The translations under genes were made by a program, and so were the position numbers. From Lolliginicoccus suaedae (lineage in GTDB: Bacteria; Actinomycetota; Actinomycetes; Mycobacteriales; Mycobacteriaceae), in contig NZ_VSSO01000006.1 in NCBI RefSeq assembly GCF_008312885.1, positions 1-64,000 on the forward strand: a stretch of DNA of 64,000 bases, written 5' to 3'. Of the stretch, positions 49,736-60,053 are shown piece after piece. Within the stretch, counting starts at the first letter, position 1. Each line of letters opens with the position of its first letter. The notes under the pieces are model-generated. The model was not told where the DNA came from, ran no database searches, and saw only the letters and a program-made list of their open reading frames with translations.

Positions 49736-50452
49736 ATGGAAGCCATGGATGCTACCTCTGCGCATGTTGCCTCGATCCTGAAGGTGGCGTGGGCACGATC
49801 GCTGGGCATCGGCGATCGTGATCTCGCGCCCGGGCGATCGCATGTCGCACTGGCATCGGATGCGCGGTCCCTGACGTTTCTCTCCGTGTTCGGGGAGAGC
49901 GTCTTCCTCGGCCCGGAGTGGGCTGTCGAGCGGGCCCGCGATCTCAGTGACGAGCAGCTCGGCAGCGAGCGCGGCATGCTCTCGATCGCGAAGGATCGCG
50001 GAGCCCGGCGCGCGCGGGCGGAGACGCTGCTGTTCACGCCGGACTACCTGCCGCCGCCGCCGATGCATCCGAGCGAGGCGCCGTTGATCTCGCGCGACCG
50101 GGAGATGGTGAACGAGGTCGTGCGGGCGTGCCCGCCGGACGATGTGGAGGCGGCCGAGCTCTCCGAGCATTCGGAGTGGTTCACGTTGCTCGACAACGAG
50201 ATGCGCCCGGTGTCCTGCGCGGCATACGAGGAGTGGCAGGGCTTCGTGGCGAACATGACGTCGCTGACGATCCCCGAGGCCCGGCAGCGTGGCTATAGCA
50301 AGACGGTGTCGTTGATCGCGACGAACGTGGCGCTCGATGCCGGGCTCGTGCCGCAGTGGCGCGCGCACCGGACCAATGCGAACGCATGGCACCTCGCCGA
50401 GGCGCTCGGCTATGACAAGTTCGGGACGCTGGCGACCGTCGAGCTCGGCTAG
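49736..50452 (+). CDS. GNAT family N-acetyltransferase
   Basis: A 238-aa protein with a GNAT fold in the C-terminal half. PEARQRGYSKTVSLIATNVALDAGL is the acetyl-CoA-binding beta4-alpha3 element (RxxGx[GSA] type as RQRGYS), followed by NANAWHLAEALGYDKFGTLATVEL, the typical FR47-like end. The N-terminal half is less conserved. Substrate unknown. It begins 4 bp after the acyl-CoA dehydrogenase stop, so it is probably co-transcribed. Confidence 0.85.
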   Translation: MEAMDATSAHVASILKVAWARSLGIGDRDLAPGRSHVALASDARSLTFLSVFGESVFLGPEWAVERARDLSDEQLGSERGMLSIAKDRGARRARAETLLFTPDYLPPPPMHPSEAPLISRDREMVNEVVRACPPDDVEAAELSEHSEWFTLLDNEMRPVSCAAYEEWQGFVANMTSLTIPEARQRGYSKTVSLIATNVALDAGLVPQWRAHRTNANAWHLAEALGYDKFGTLATVELG

Positions 50453-50510
50453 CCGCAGCGCCTGCTGCCAGGCTCGGGCGTCGACGCCCTGGCCGGTTCC
50501 GGAGTACCAT

Positions 50511-50530
50511 TCAACTAGTTGACCGCTCAA
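50511..50530. promoter_or_regulatory. overlapping palindromes upstream of GST-like gene
   Basis: TCAACTAGTTGA (50511-50522) is a perfect 12-bp palindrome. It overlaps TTGACCGCTCAA (50519-50530), an inverted TTGA/TCAA pair. They lie 19-38 nt before the ATG at 50549, a likely operator for a TetR- or MarR-type repressor that senses quinones or electrophiles (inference). Confidence 0.45.
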
Positions 50531-50548
50531 TCAGTTAGAGGTCCCGCA

Positions 50549-51592
50549 ATGGGTACGGAACCAGCCAGCACCTCGATGCACACCGATGAGCCAGCCGCGA
50601 CATACGTCGTCGACGGCCAGGAGTTCAGCCGCGACATGCGCTACATCGCCACGCGCATCACCGCGGACGGGAGCAGCGGCTACCCCGTCGAGCCCGGCCG
50701 CTACCGGCTCGTCGCCGCGCGAGCCTGCCCCTGGGCCAATCGCACCCTGATCGTGCGCCGCCTCCTCGGCCTCGAGGACGCCCTCTCCCTCGGCCTGTGC
50801 GGCCCCACCCACGACGCCCGCAGCTGGACCTTCGACCTCGACCCCGGCGGTGTCGACCCCGTCCTCGGCATCGAGCGGCTGCAAGAGGCCTACTTCGCCC
50901 GCTTCCCCGGCTACGACCGTGGCATCACGGTCCCCGCGATCGTCGACACCACCACCGGGCAGGTCGTCACCAACGACTTTCCCACCATCACGCTCGACTT
51001 CTCCCGCGAATGGACGGCCCACCACCGCGAAGGCGCGCCCGACCTGCTGCCCGCCGCCCACGCCGACGAGCTCGAGGAAGTCATGGACCTCGTCTTCCGC
51101 GACGTCAACAACGGGGTCTACCGCAGTGGCTTCGCTGGCACGCAGGACGCCTACGACAAGGCCTACGATCGTCTCTTCGCCCGCCTCGACTGGCTCGAGG
51201 ACCGACTCTCCCGGCAGCGCTACCTCGTCGGCGACACCATCACCGAGGCCGACGTCCGGCTCTTCACCACGCTCGTGCGCTTCGACCCCGTCTACAACGG
51301 GCACTTCAAGTGCAACCGCAGCAAGCTCACCGAGATGCCCGCGCTATGGGCCTACTCGCGAGACCTCTTCCAGACCCCCGGCTTCGGCGACACCATCGAT
51401 TTCGGCCAGATCAAGGACCACTACTACATCGTCCATTCCGACATCAACCCCACCCGGATCGTGCCGAAGGGGCCCGAGCTGGCCTCCTGGCTGTCGCCGC
51501 ACCACCGCGAGCAGCTCGGCGGGCAGCCGTTCGGCGACGGCACCCCGCCGCCCCCGCCGCGCGCCGCCGAGCGCGTGCCCGCGATCGGCTAG
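50549..51592 (+). CDS. glutathionyl-hydroquinone reductase-like protein
   Basis: A 347-aa protein of the Omega/Xi-type GST family (COG0435). The catalytic cysteine is Cys60 in the CPWA motif (AARACPWANRTLIVRR). TVPAIVDTTTGQVVTNDFPTI is the thiol-binding strand, and the all-helical C-terminal domain has LVGDTITEADVRLFTTLVRFD. Enzymes of this type reduce thiol-hydroquinone conjugates. Actinobacteria use mycothiol instead of glutathione, so the true partner is probably mycothiol (inference). ATG 50549 has AGAGG 8 nt upstream. Confidence 0.92.
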   Translation: MGTEPASTSMHTDEPAATYVVDGQEFSRDMRYIATRITADGSSGYPVEPGRYRLVAARACPWANRTLIVRRLLGLEDALSLGLCGPTHDARSWTFDLDPGGVDPVLGIERLQEAYFARFPGYDRGITVPAIVDTTTGQVVTNDFPTITLDFSREWTAHHREGAPDLLPAAHADELEEVMDLVFRDVNNGVYRSGFAGTQDAYDKAYDRLFARLDWLEDRLSRQRYLVGDTITEADVRLFTTLVRFDPVYNGHFKCNRSKLTEMPALWAYSRDLFQTPGFGDTIDFGQIKDHYYIVHSDINPTRIVPKGPELASWLSPHHREQLGGQPFGDGTPPPPPRAAERVPAIG

Positions 51593-51645
51593 GCATCCCC
51601 GACGGTCAGGGAATGTCGGCACCCCCCGCTAGCCTTGATCCTGAT

Positions 51646-54600
51646 ATGGGCAACCCCACCGCACCCTCCGCTCCCGGCAGCGCGCCCGGCTGGCTGCGGC
51701 GCCTGCTGCGCCAATGCCTGCAGCATCCAGGCCTCGTCGCCGGCGCCGCCGCGGCCACCGCGATCTCCACTGCCATCGAGGTCGCGGTGCCGCTCGTGGC
51801 GAAGAACGTCATCGACCGGGCCATCGAGGGCACGACAGCCCTGCTGGCCACCTTCGTCGTAGCCCTCCTGGCCCTCGCCACGGTGCGTTTCGTGGCGCAG
51901 TTCGCCCGCCGCGTGCTGGCGGGCCGGCTCTCCCTGGAGGTCCAGCAGGACTTCCGCCGTGATCTGCTCGGCAGCATCCAGCGCTTCGACGGAAGGCGGC
52001 AGGACGAGGTCCGCACCGGGCAGCTCGTCTCCCGCTCGATCAGCGATCTCCAGCAGGTGCAGGGGCTTCTCGCGATGGCCCCGCTCTCCGGCGGAGCACT
52101 GCTGCAGCTCGTCCTCTCCATCGGCGCCATGATCTACCTCTCCATCCCGCTCACCCTCGTGGCAGTGGCGATCCTGCCCGCCACCTGGCTGGCCATCCGC
52201 GCCTACCGGCTGCGGCTCTACGCCGCGACCTGGTCGGCCCAGCAGCGCGCCGCCGACGTGGCCCAGCACGTCGAGGAGACCGTCACCGGGGTCCGGGTGG
52301 TCAAGGGATTCGGCCAGGAGCAGCGCATGGTCGAGCGGCTTCGCGGGATCAGCGGGCGCCTCTACGGCGAGCGGATGCGGGCGGCCCGCCTCAACGCGCG
52401 CCTCTCCCCCACCGTGGCCGCGATCCCGCAGCTCGGGCTCGTCGCGGTGCTCGCGGCCGGTGGGCTGCTCGCCGCCAACGGAGCCCTCACCATTGGCACT
52501 CTCATCGCCTTCGCCGCGTACCTCTCGGCGCTCGCGGGCATCGCGCGGCTGCTCGGCGGGTTCCTCGTCATGGTGCATCTCTCCCGCGCCGCAATCGAGC
52601 GCGTGCTCGATGTCATCGACACCGCGCCCCACGTCACGGAGCCCGCGCGGCCGGTGCCGCTGCCCGACGGGCCGCTCGGCATCCGGATGGACTCGGTGAC
52701 GTTCGGGTTCGATCCCCGGCGACCGGTGCTGCACGGGATCACCCTCGACGTCCGCCCCGGCGAGACGCTCGCCATCATCGGCGCCTCGGGCTCGGGCAAG
52801 TCCGCGCTCGCCGCCTTGCTGCCCCGGTTCTACGACCCCACCACGGGGACGATCACCCTGGCCAGCACCGATGGTCAAGCCGCTGGACTGACCACGGTCT
52901 CCACCAGCGAGCTGCGCGAGCACATGGCGATCGTGTTCGACGAGCCCTTCCTGTTCTCCGATACCGTCGGTCGCAACATCGGCCTGGGCGATCCGGATGC
53001 CTCCGATGAGGACATCATCGCTGCCGCGCGGCTGGCGCGCGCAGATGCGTTCATCCGGGAGCTGCCGGAGGGCTACGGCACTTCCATCGGCGAGCGCGGG
53101 CTCACCCTCTCCGGCGGGCAGCGCCAGCGCATCGCCCTCGCCCGGGCGCTCCTCGCGCGGCCCCGTATCCTCGTGCTCGATGACGCGCTGTCCGCCGTCG
53201 ACGCCGTCACCGAGCGCGAGATCCTCGACCAGCTCGATACCAGGGGCGGCCAGCGGACTGTCGTCACGATTACCCACCGGCGCTCATCGCTGCGCCTCGC
53301 CGACCGCATTGCCGTGCTCGACAAGGGCCGGTTGATCGACGTCGGGACGGCCGCCGAGCTCGAGGCCCGCTGCGCCCGCTACCGCCAGCTCATGGCGCAC
53401 GAGCTAGCTGATCGCCCGAGCGATGCCACCAGCGAGCACCAGCTCTGGCCCGAGCCGATCGGCGGCGCGGATGCCACACGCATCCGGCCCGAGCTCGCCG
53501 CAGCGCTCGCCGACCTGCCCGCTCCCGCGGACCCGCCGCCCCCGCTGCCGCAGGCCCTCGGCGAGGTGACCGCGACCGAACCACCGTTCCGGCTGGGCAA
53601 CCAGCTGCGGCCCGTGCGATGGCTGCTCGTCGCCGCGGCCATCGCGCTCGCCATCGACTCGGCAGCGACGATGCTGCTGCCGACGGTAGCGAGGCTGACG
53701 ATCGACGAGGGCATCATCGCCGGCAGCGCCACGACCGTGCTGGGCATCGCCCTCGGGGCATCCGTGCTCGTCGGCATCGGCTGGGCCGCGGGCCACGCTG
53801 TCGCGGTGCTCGCCGCGCGCGCCGGGGAGAGCGTGCTCTACGGGCTGCGAGTGCGCAGCTACGCGCACTTGCAGCGGCTGGGCCTCGACTTCTACGAGCG
53901 CGAGCGATCCGGCCGGATCATGACCCGCATGACCACTGATATCGATGCGCTCTCCTCGTTCCTGCAGACGAGCCTGGTCACCGCGGCGGTCAGCCTGCTG
54001 ACCCTCGGCGGGGTCTCGGTAGCGCTGGTGATCACTGATGCCTCGCTCGCCGGGCTCATTCTGCTCGTCCTGCCCGTGGTGATCGCCGCGACGGTCGTCT
54101 TCCGGCGCATCTCCTCCGCCGCGTACAGCGTCTCGCGCGAGCGCATCGCCCGGGTCAATGCGGAGTTCCAGGAGAACATCATGGGCATCCGCACCGCGCA
54201 GGCCTACCAGCAGGAGGAAGCTGCCGCCGCCCGGTTCGAGCAGTCGTCCCGGGCCTACGTGGAGTCGCGCATGCGGGCGCAGCGGGCCATCGCCACCTAC
54301 TTCCCCGGCATCGCCTTCCTCAGCGATATCGCGCTCGCCGTGGTCCTGCTCGTGGGGGCGCAGCGCGTGGCCGATGGCAGCCTCAGCGCGGGCGCGCTCG
54401 CCGCTTTCGTGCTGTACCTCAACTTGCTGTTCGGGCCGATCCAGCAACTGTCGCAGGTATTCGACAGCTACCAGCAGGCTCGCGTGGGCCTCGTCCGCAT
54501 CCGGGACCTGCTCGCCACCGCCCCTTCGGTGCCGATGCGATCGCCCGGGCAGGCACGGCCGGTGGGGCAGGCCCTGGCGGGCGCCCTCGAGCTGGAACAT

Positions 54601-55368
54601 GCGAGCTTCGCCTACGGCGGCAGCGATCCTCCGGTCGAGGTGCTCCACGACATCAACCTGGAGATCACGCCTGGCTCCACGGTGGCCCTGGTAGGGCCGA
54701 CGGGCGCGGGCAAGTCCACCATCGTCAAGCTGCTCGCGCGCTTCCATGACCCCACTAGCGGAACGGTGCGTGCCAGTGGCACCAGCATCCGCGAGTTCGA
54801 TGTCACCGAGTACCGGTCCCGGATCGGGATAGTCCCGCAGGAGCCGCACCTGTTCACCGGGGACGTCGCCACCAATATCGCGTTCGCGAGGCCCTCGGCA
54901 TCACCAGCCGAGATCGAGGCGGCCGCCGCGGAAGTGGGCGCGCTCGGCTTCATCTCGGGGCTGCCCCGCGGCATGCGCGAGCCGGTGGGCGAGCGGGGCC
55001 GCGGGCTCTCGGCCGGGGAACGGCAACTGCTCGCGCTCGCTCGCGCGGCCCTCGCCCGGCCCGACCTGATGCTCCTCGATGAGGCCACGGCCTCCCTCGA
55101 TCCAGCGTCCGAACACCTCGTCATCACGGCGAGCAAGCAGCTAACCTCGGAGAGGACATCCGTCATCGTGGCGCACCGCCTCGAGACGGCCGCCCGCGCG
55201 GACCGGATCGTGGTGATCCACGACGGGCGGATCGTCGAGTCCGGTACCCACCACGAGCTCCTGCAAGCACATGGCTACTACGCTGATCTCTGGGAATCCG
55301 CGCAATCAACCGCACGATCCTCACCAGCGGACGACAATGCGATCGAGGAGTCGGTAACCCCGGCGTAG
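51646..55368 (+). CDS. fused two-half ABC exporter (Rv0194-like)
   Basis: A 1240-aa protein with two complete TMD-NBD halves in one chain, like the M. tuberculosis multidrug exporter Rv0194. Half 1: about six TM segments, Walker A GASGSGKS (about 379), signature LSGGQ, and Walker B LVLDDALSAVD, with Asp where the catalytic Glu is expected. Half 2: Walker A GPTGAGKS (about 1017), degenerate signature LSAGE, and canonical LMLLDEATASLD. H-loops are present in both (ITHRRS, VAHRLE). The first Q-loop reads VFDEPFLF, lacking the Gln. Start ATG 51646; ATG 51613 is also in frame. Confidence 0.93.
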   Translation: MGNPTAPSAPGSAPGWLRRLLRQCLQHPGLVAGAAAATAISTAIEVAVPLVAKNVIDRAIEGTTALLATFVVALLALATVRFVAQFARRVLAGRLSLEVQQDFRRDLLGSIQRFDGRRQDEVRTGQLVSRSISDLQQVQGLLAMAPLSGGALLQLVLSIGAMIYLSIPLTLVAVAILPATWLAIRAYRLRLYAATWSAQQRAADVAQHVEETVTGVRVVKGFGQEQRMVERLRGISGRLYGERMRAARLNARLSPTVAAIPQLGLVAVLAAGGLLAANGALTIGTLIAFAAYLSALAGIARLLGGFLVMVHLSRAAIERVLDVIDTAPHVTEPARPVPLPDGPLGIRMDSVTFGFDPRRPVLHGITLDVRPGETLAIIGASGSGKSALAALLPRFYDPTTGTITLASTDGQAAGLTTVSTSELREHMAIVFDEPFLFSDTVGRNIGLGDPDASDEDIIAAARLARADAFIRELPEGYGTSIGERGLTLSGGQRQRIALARALLARPRILVLDDALSAVDAVTEREILDQLDTRGGQRTVVTITHRRSSLRLADRIAVLDKGRLIDVGTAAELEARCARYRQLMAHELADRPSDATSEHQLWPEPIGGADATRIRPELAAALADLPAPADPPPPLPQALGEVTATEPPFRLGNQLRPVRWLLVAAAIALAIDSAATMLLPTVARLTIDEGIIAGSATTVLGIALGASVLVGIGWAAGHAVAVLAARAGESVLYGLRVRSYAHLQRLGLDFYERERSGRIMTRMTTDIDALSSFLQTSLVTAAVSLLTLGGVSVALVITDASLAGLILLVLPVVIAATVVFRRISSAAYSVSRERIARVNAEFQENIMGIRTAQAYQQEEAAAARFEQSSRAYVESRMRAQRAIATYFPGIAFLSDIALAVVLLVGAQRVADGSLSAGALAAFVLYLNLLFGPIQQLSQVFDSYQQARVGLVRIRDLLATAPSVPMRSPGQARPVGQALAGALELEHASFAYGGSDPPVEVLHDINLEITPGSTVALVGPTGAGKSTIVKLLARFHDPTSGTVRASGTSIREFDVTEYRSRIGIVPQEPHLFTGDVATNIAFARPSASPAEIEAAAAEVGALGFISGLPRGMREPVGERGRGLSAGERQLLALARAALARPDLMLLDEATASLDPASEHLVITASKQLTSERTSVIVAHRLETAARADRIVVIHDGRIVESGTHHELLQAHGYYADLWESAQSTARSSPADDNAIEESVTPA

Positions 55369-55499
55369 CACGGAAGGACTAGCGTGCGCAGCACGGCACG
55401 AACAGCGGGCCCATCAGGCAGGCGCCCCGGCAAGGTACTACCCTCCATACAGGGGGCGACGAGTTCGGTGACCACAAGGGAAACGAGGCGAGCACGGCC

Positions 55500-58400
55500 G
55501 TGACCAGCAGTTCACTATCACAGTTCGGCCAGAACGAGTGGTTGGTCGAGGAGATGTACCAGCGATTCCAGGATGACCCTTCCTCGGTCGACCCGGCATG
55601 GCACGACATCCTCAAGGACTACAAGCCAGGCGGGAACAACAAGGCACCGTCGAGCTCGTCCGGCGCCGCGTCCACGGCGCCCAGCAAGCCAGCCAAGCCC
55701 GCTCCCTCGAAGCCAGCCGCATCGAAGCCAGCGCCGAAGACGGCCGGCACGACCAAGCCGGCCGCATCCAAGCCCGCTGCGTCCAAGCCCGCCGAGTCCG
55801 GCGAGGAGACCAAGGTGCTGCGTGGTGTCGCGGCAGCCGTGGCGCGCAACATGAACTCCTCGCTGACGATGCCGACCGCGACGAGCGTGCGCGCGGTGCC
55901 GGCGAAGGCGATGATCGACAACCGCCAGGTGATCAACAATCACCTCGCCCGCACCCGCGGTGGCAAGATCTCCTTCACGCACCTGCTCGGCTACGCCATC
56001 ATCCAGGCGGTCAAGAGCTACCCGAGCATGAACCGCCACTACGCGGAGACCGACGGCAAGCCGAATCTGGTCACACCAGCTCATACCAATCTTGGCCTCG
56101 CCATCGATCTGCCGGGCAAGGATGGCACCCGCACCCTCGTCGTCGCGGCGATCAAGAAGTGCGAGACGATGAACTTCCTGCAGTTCTGGCACGCCTACGA
56201 GGATCTCGTGCGGCGCGCCCGGGACGGCAAGCTCACCGCCGAGGACTTCCAGGGCGTCACGATCTCGCTGACCAACCCCGGCGGGATCGGCACGGTGCAT
56301 TCCGTCCCGCGCCTCATGGAGGGCCAGGGCGCGATCATCGGCGCGGGCGCGATGGAGTACCCGGCCGAGTTCCAGGGCGCCAGCGAGGAGAAGATCGCCG
56401 AGGTCGGCGTCGGCAAGCTCATGACGCTGACCTCCACCTACGATCACCGGATCATCCAGGGCGCCGAGTCCGGCGAGTTCCTGCGCAAGATCCACCAGCT
56501 GATGCTCGCCGATGAGTTCTACGACGAGATCTTCACCGCGCTCGGCATCCCCTACGAGCCGGTCCGCTGGAGCCGCGACATCCCGCCCGGCGCGATCGAC
56601 AAGAACACCCGGGTGCTCCAGCTGATCGGCGCCTACCGGCACCGTGGCCACCTGATGGCCGACACCGATCCGCTGCGCTACAACGTCGAGACCCTCGAGA
56701 GCCACCCCGATCTCAACGTGCGCACCCACGGGCTCACCCTGTGGGATCTCGACCGGGACTTCACCGTCGGCGGGTTCGCCGGCAAGGAGAAGATGAAGCT
56801 CCGCGAGGTCCTCGGGGTGCTGCGCGACTCGTACTGCCGCAAGATCGGCGTCGAGTACATGCACATCCTCGAGCCCGATCAGATGCAGTGGCTGCAGGAC
56901 CGGGTGGAGATCAAGCACCAGAAGCCCACGGTCGCCGAGCAGAAGTACATCCTGTCGAAGCTCAATGCCGCCGAGGCGTTCGAGACGTTCCTGCAGACCA
57001 AATACGTCGGGCAGAAGCGGTTCTCCCTCGAGGGCGCCGAGTCGGTGATCCCCATGATGGATGCGGTGATCGATCAGTCGGCCGAGCATGCGCTCGACGA
57101 GGTCGTGATCGGGATGCCGCACCGTGGTCGGCTGAACGTGCTCGCCAACATCGTCGGCAAGCCGTACTCGAAGATCTTCACCGAGTTCGAGGGCAACATG
57201 AACCCGGCGCAGGCGCACGGCTCCGGCGATGTGAAGTACCACCTCGGCGCATCGGGCACCTACATCCAGATGTTCGGCGAGAACGACATCACCGTCTCGC
57301 TCACCGCGAACCCCTCGCACCTCGAGGCCGTCGATCCGGTTCTCGAGGGCATCGTGCGGGCGAAGCAGGACCTGATCAACGAGGGCGAGTCCTCGGACCG
57401 CTTCTCGGTCGTCCCGCTGATGCTGCACGGCGATGCCGCGTTCGCTGGGCAGGGCGTGGTCGCGGAGACGCTCAACATCTCGATGCTGCGCGGCTACCGT
57501 ACCGGCGGCACCGTGCACATCGTGGTCAACAACCAGGTTGGCTTCACTACCCGCCCGGAGCATTCCCGCTCCAGCGAGTACTGCACCGACGTGGCGAAGA
57601 TGATCGGCGCCCCGATCTTCCACGTCAACGGCGATGATCCCGAGGCGTGCGTGTGGGTGGCCAAGCTCGCGGTGGACTTCCGGCAGAAGTTCCGCAAGGA
57701 CGTCGTCATCGACCTGATCTGCTACCGGCGCCGCGGCCACAACGAGGGCGACGACCCGTCGATGACGCAGCCGCAGATGTACGACCTGATCGACAGCAAG
57801 CGCAGTGTCCGCAAGACCTACACCGAGGCGCTGATCGGTCGTGGCGATATCTCGCTGAAGGAGGCGGAGGACGCGCTGCGCGACTACCAGGGCCAGCTCG
57901 AGCGGGTGTTCAACGAGGTCCGCGAGCTCGAGAAGTATCCGCCGGCACCGAGCCCGTCGGTCGAGGAGGATCAGGTGCTGCGCACGAACGTGCAGACATC
58001 GATCTCCCAGGAGGTCCTCGAGGCGTTCGGCGACCTGCACGTGAACCTGCCCGAGGGCTTCCACCCGCACACCCGCGTCAAGCCGGTGTACGACCGCCGG
58101 TACGAGATGAGCCGCAAGGGCAATGTCGACTGGGCGTTCGGTGAGCTCCTCGCGATGGGCACGCTGGTGCACGAGGGCCGCACCGTGCGGCTCGCCGGGC
58201 AGGACTCACGGCGCGGCACGTTCACCCAGCGCCACGCGGTGATCATCGATCGCACCACCGAGGCCGAGTACAGCCCGGTCACGGCCTTCGCCGAGAACTC
58301 GGACGGCAAGTTCATGGCGTATGACTCGGCGCTCACCGAGTTCGCTGGCCTGGGCTTCGAGTACGGGTACTCGGTGGGCAACACCGATGCGCTGGTGCTG

Positions 58401-59177
58401 TGGGAGGCGCAGTTCGGCGACTTCGTCAACGGCGCGCAGACCATCCTCGATGAGTTCATCTCCTCGGGCGAGGCGAAGTGGGCGCAGCGGTCCAACGTCG
58501 TGATGCTGCTGCCGCACGGCCACGAGGGCCAGGGCCCCGACCACACCTCGGGCCGCATCGAGCGGTTCCTGCAGTTGTGCGCCGAGGGCTCGATGACCGT
58601 CGCGGTGCCCTCCACCCCGGCGAACTACTTCCACTTGCTGCGGCGCCACGCGAACGCGGGGGTGCATCGCCCGCTGGTGGTGTTCACCCCGAAGTCGATG
58701 CTCCGCAACAAGGCCGTGGTCAGTCCGATCGAGGATTTCACCGAGGGCAAGTTCCGCAGCGTGATCGACGATCCGACGCTGGAGGGGACGTCCGAGGACC
58801 AGCGCAAGAAGGTCACGCGCATCCTGCTGTGCAGCGGCAAGCTCTACTACGAGCTCGCGGCCCGCAAGGAGAAGGAGCAGCGCGAGGACATCGCGGTCGT
58901 GCGCGTGGAGCAGCTGTACCCGGTGCCGCGGCATCGGCTGCGCGAGGCGATCGCGAACTACCCGAACGTCAAGGAGTTCCGCTGGGTGCAGGAGGAGCCG
59001 GCCAACCAGGGCGCGTGGCCGTTCTTCGGGCTGAACCTGCCGGAGATCCTTCCTGACGTGTTCCCCATGCTCAAGCGGGTCTCGCGGCGGCCGATGTCGG
59101 CCCCGTCGTCGGGCTCGGCGAAGGTGCATGCTGTCGAGCAGCAGCAGCTGATCGACACCGCGTTCGAGGTCGAGTAG
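55500..59177 (+). CDS. kgd: multifunctional 2-oxoglutarate metabolism enzyme
   Basis: Kgd/OdhA (1225 aa), the E1 plus acyltransferase fusion of Mycobacteriales that feeds the TCA cycle as part of 2-oxoglutarate dehydrogenase. Order: short N-terminal E1 segment ([18 protein letters not shown]), a Lys/Pro/Ala/Ser linker (about 45-105), an E2-type acyltransferase domain to about residue 340 with [17 protein letters not shown], then the ThDP-dependent E1 domain with [32 protein letters not shown] and [13 protein letters not shown]. It is normally controlled by the FHA protein GarA/OdhI. The start is GTG 55500, with GAGG 11 nt upstream. It stands alone. Confidence 0.98.
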   Translation: MTSSSLSQFGQNEWLVEEMYQRFQDDPSSVDPAWHDILKDYKPGGNNKAPSSSSGAASTAPSKPAKPAPSKPAASKPAPKTAGTTKPAASKPAASKPAESGEETKVLRGVAAAVARNMNSSLTMPTATSVRAVPAKAMIDNRQVINNHLARTRGGKISFTHLLGYAIIQAVKSYPSMNRHYAETDGKPNLVTPAHTNLGLAIDLPGKDGTRTLVVAAIKKCETMNFLQFWHAYEDLVRRARDGKLTAEDFQGVTISLTNPGGIGTVHSVPRLMEGQGAIIGAGAMEYPAEFQGASEEKIAEVGVGKLMTLTSTYDHRIIQGAESGEFLRKIHQLMLADEFYDEIFTALGIPYEPVRWSRDIPPGAIDKNTRVLQLIGAYRHRGHLMADTDPLRYNVETLESHPDLNVRTHGLTLWDLDRDFTVGGFAGKEKMKLREVLGVLRDSYCRKIGVEYMHILEPDQMQWLQDRVEIKHQKPTVAEQKYILSKLNAAEAFETFLQTKYVGQKRFSLEGAESVIPMMDAVIDQSAEHALDEVVIGMPHRGRLNVLANIVGKPYSKIFTEFEGNMNPAQAHGSGDVKYHLGASGTYIQMFGENDITVSLTANPSHLEAVDPVLEGIVRAKQDLINEGESSDRFSVVPLMLHGDAAFAGQGVVAETLNISMLRGYRTGGTVHIVVNNQVGFTTRPEHSRSSEYCTDVAKMIGAPIFHVNGDDPEACVWVAKLAVDFRQKFRKDVVIDLICYRRRGHNEGDDPSMTQPQMYDLIDSKRSVRKTYTEALIGRGDISLKEAEDALRDYQGQLERVFNEVRELEKYPPAPSPSVEEDQVLRTNVQTSISQEVLEAFGDLHVNLPEGFHPHTRVKPVYDRRYEMSRKGNVDWAFGELLAMGTLVHEGRTVRLAGQDSRRGTFTQRHAVIIDRTTEAEYSPVTAFAENSDGKFMAYDSALTEFAGLGFEYGYSVGNTDALVLWEAQFGDFVNGAQTILDEFISSGEAKWAQRSNVVMLLPHGHEGQGPDHTSGRIERFLQLCAEGSMTVAVPSTPANYFHLLRRHANAGVHRPLVVFTPKSMLRNKAVVSPIEDFTEGKFRSVIDDPTLEGTSEDQRKKVTRILLCSGKLYYELAARKEKEQREDIAVVRVEQLYPVPRHRLREAIANYPNVKEFRWVQEEPANQGAWPFFGLNLPEILPDVFPMLKRVSRRPMSAPSSGSAKVHAVEQQQLIDTAFEVE
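55682..55798. repeat. degenerate SKPA-coding repeat in kgd linker
   Basis: A run of short, imperfect repeats coding for SKPA/SKPAA/KPAP units in the flexible linker between the N-terminal segment and the acyltransferase domain of Kgd. The sequence is biased to Pro, Ala, Lys and Ser, as expected of a swinging linker. Confidence 0.6.
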
Positions 59178-59202
59178 CCGTCTGGTCCGAGCGATGACCA
59201 TC

Positions 59203-59239
59203 GAGCCCGTCCTGGTGCCACGAGCGCCGGGGCGGGCTC
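59203..59239. terminator. hairpin between convergent kgd and TetR gene
   Basis: GAGCCCG / CGGGCTC (7 bp) with a 23-nt loop, 26 nt after the kgd stop and 59 nt beyond the stop of the convergent TetR gene. No T-tract, so it is a weak candidate. Confidence 0.35.
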
Positions 59240-59297
59240 CGTCGTTGAGCAAGCGGCAGGGGCGCGAGCGCCACGGTGCGCGTCGCGCCGATCGGGG

Positions 59298-59978
59298 CTA
59301 GCCGGCCTGGTCCTCGGCAGGAGGCCCGATGGTCTCGGCGAGGGGCCGGTCGAACTCGGGGAACAGGTGCGTGAGCGTGCCCTCGCGGGCGAGCATCGGG
59401 CCGAGGATGACTCCGATGAGAGCGCCGGTGAGCAGCTCGATCAGCTCGCCGCGCTCGAGCTCGCGCTTGGTGAGCCAGTCGATGACGGCTTCCTCCACCA
59501 GCGCGATCCAGCCGCGGAGGGAGACCCGCAGCGCGGTGGTGTCGTCGATGCCGAGGCTGGTGACGAGCGCGAGGATGCGCTCGGCGATGCTGGCGCGGGA
59601 GGCCTCGACGGAGGCGACCATGGCAGGCATGTTGCTGAGAGCGCCGCGCAGCATGGAGATATAGAGGTTGGGCGCTTGCTCGACGAAGGAGATGTAGCTG
59701 TCGAGCGCGGCCTCGAGGGCGCGCAGGGGGGTCCGGGAGTAGTCGGGCTGGGTGGCGTCGAGGAGTTGGTGGGTGACGGCTTGGACGAGAGCGGCCTGGA
59801 ACTCGTTCTTGGAGCCGAAGTAGTGGAAGAGCAGGCCTTTCGAGACGCCGGCCTGGGCGGCGATGTCCTCCACCGAGATTTCCTCGATGGGCTTCTCCCG
59901 GAGGAGCGCGAGGCCGAGCTCGATGAGCTGAGCGCGCCGCTGCCCCGGGGCGAGGCGGGTTCGCTTGGTGGTGGTCAT
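59298..59978 (-). CDS. TetR family transcriptional regulator
   Basis: A 226-aa regulator. The N-terminal helix-turn-helix is clear (IAAQAGVSKGLLFHYFGSKNEF, shown here in two parts: IAAQAGVSKG and LLFHYFGSKNEF, about residues 40-61). The C-terminal ligand domain is helical and not assignable, ending PLAETIGPPAEDQ. It is divergent from the BVMO/SDR operon across 75 bp that hold a perfect TCAATA-N3-TATTGA inverted repeat, so it most likely controls that operon and itself. Confidence 0.93.
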   Translation of the reverse strand: MTTTKRTRLAPGQRRAQLIELGLALLREKPIEEISVEDIAAQAGVSKGLLFHYFGSKNEFQAALVQAVTHQLLDATQPDYSRTPLRALEAALDSYISFVEQAPNLYISMLRGALSNMPAMVASVEASRASIAERILALVTSLGIDDTTALRVSLRGWIALVEEAVIDWLTKRELERGELIELLTGALIGVILGPMLAREGTLTHLFPEFDRPLAETIGPPAEDQAG

Positions 59979-60005
59979 CGTCCCATGATAGCTGTTGACC
60001 TCGAT

Positions 60006-60020
60006 TCAATAAACTATTGA
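60006..60020. promoter_or_regulatory. inverted-repeat operator between TetR and BVMO genes
   Basis: TCAATA (60006-60011) and TATTGA (60015-60020) form a perfect inverted repeat with a 3-bp spacer in the AT-rich 75-bp divergent promoter. TTGAC occurs both just left (59996-60000) and right (60018-60022) of it. This is the expected place and size for a TetR operator. Confidence 0.55.
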
Positions 60021-60053
60021 CTTACGCTCAGTAGGCCCGTTATCGTCGTTCCC

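Noticed and set aside
53404-54849. 481-codon minus-strand frame opposite the ABC exporter
   Set aside because: Antisense shadow; the exporter has all ABC motifs in the expected order.
55518-58172. 884-codon minus-strand frame opposite kgd
   Set aside because: kgd is unambiguous; the His/Arg/Leu/Val/Asp-rich frame is the reverse of frequent kgd codons.
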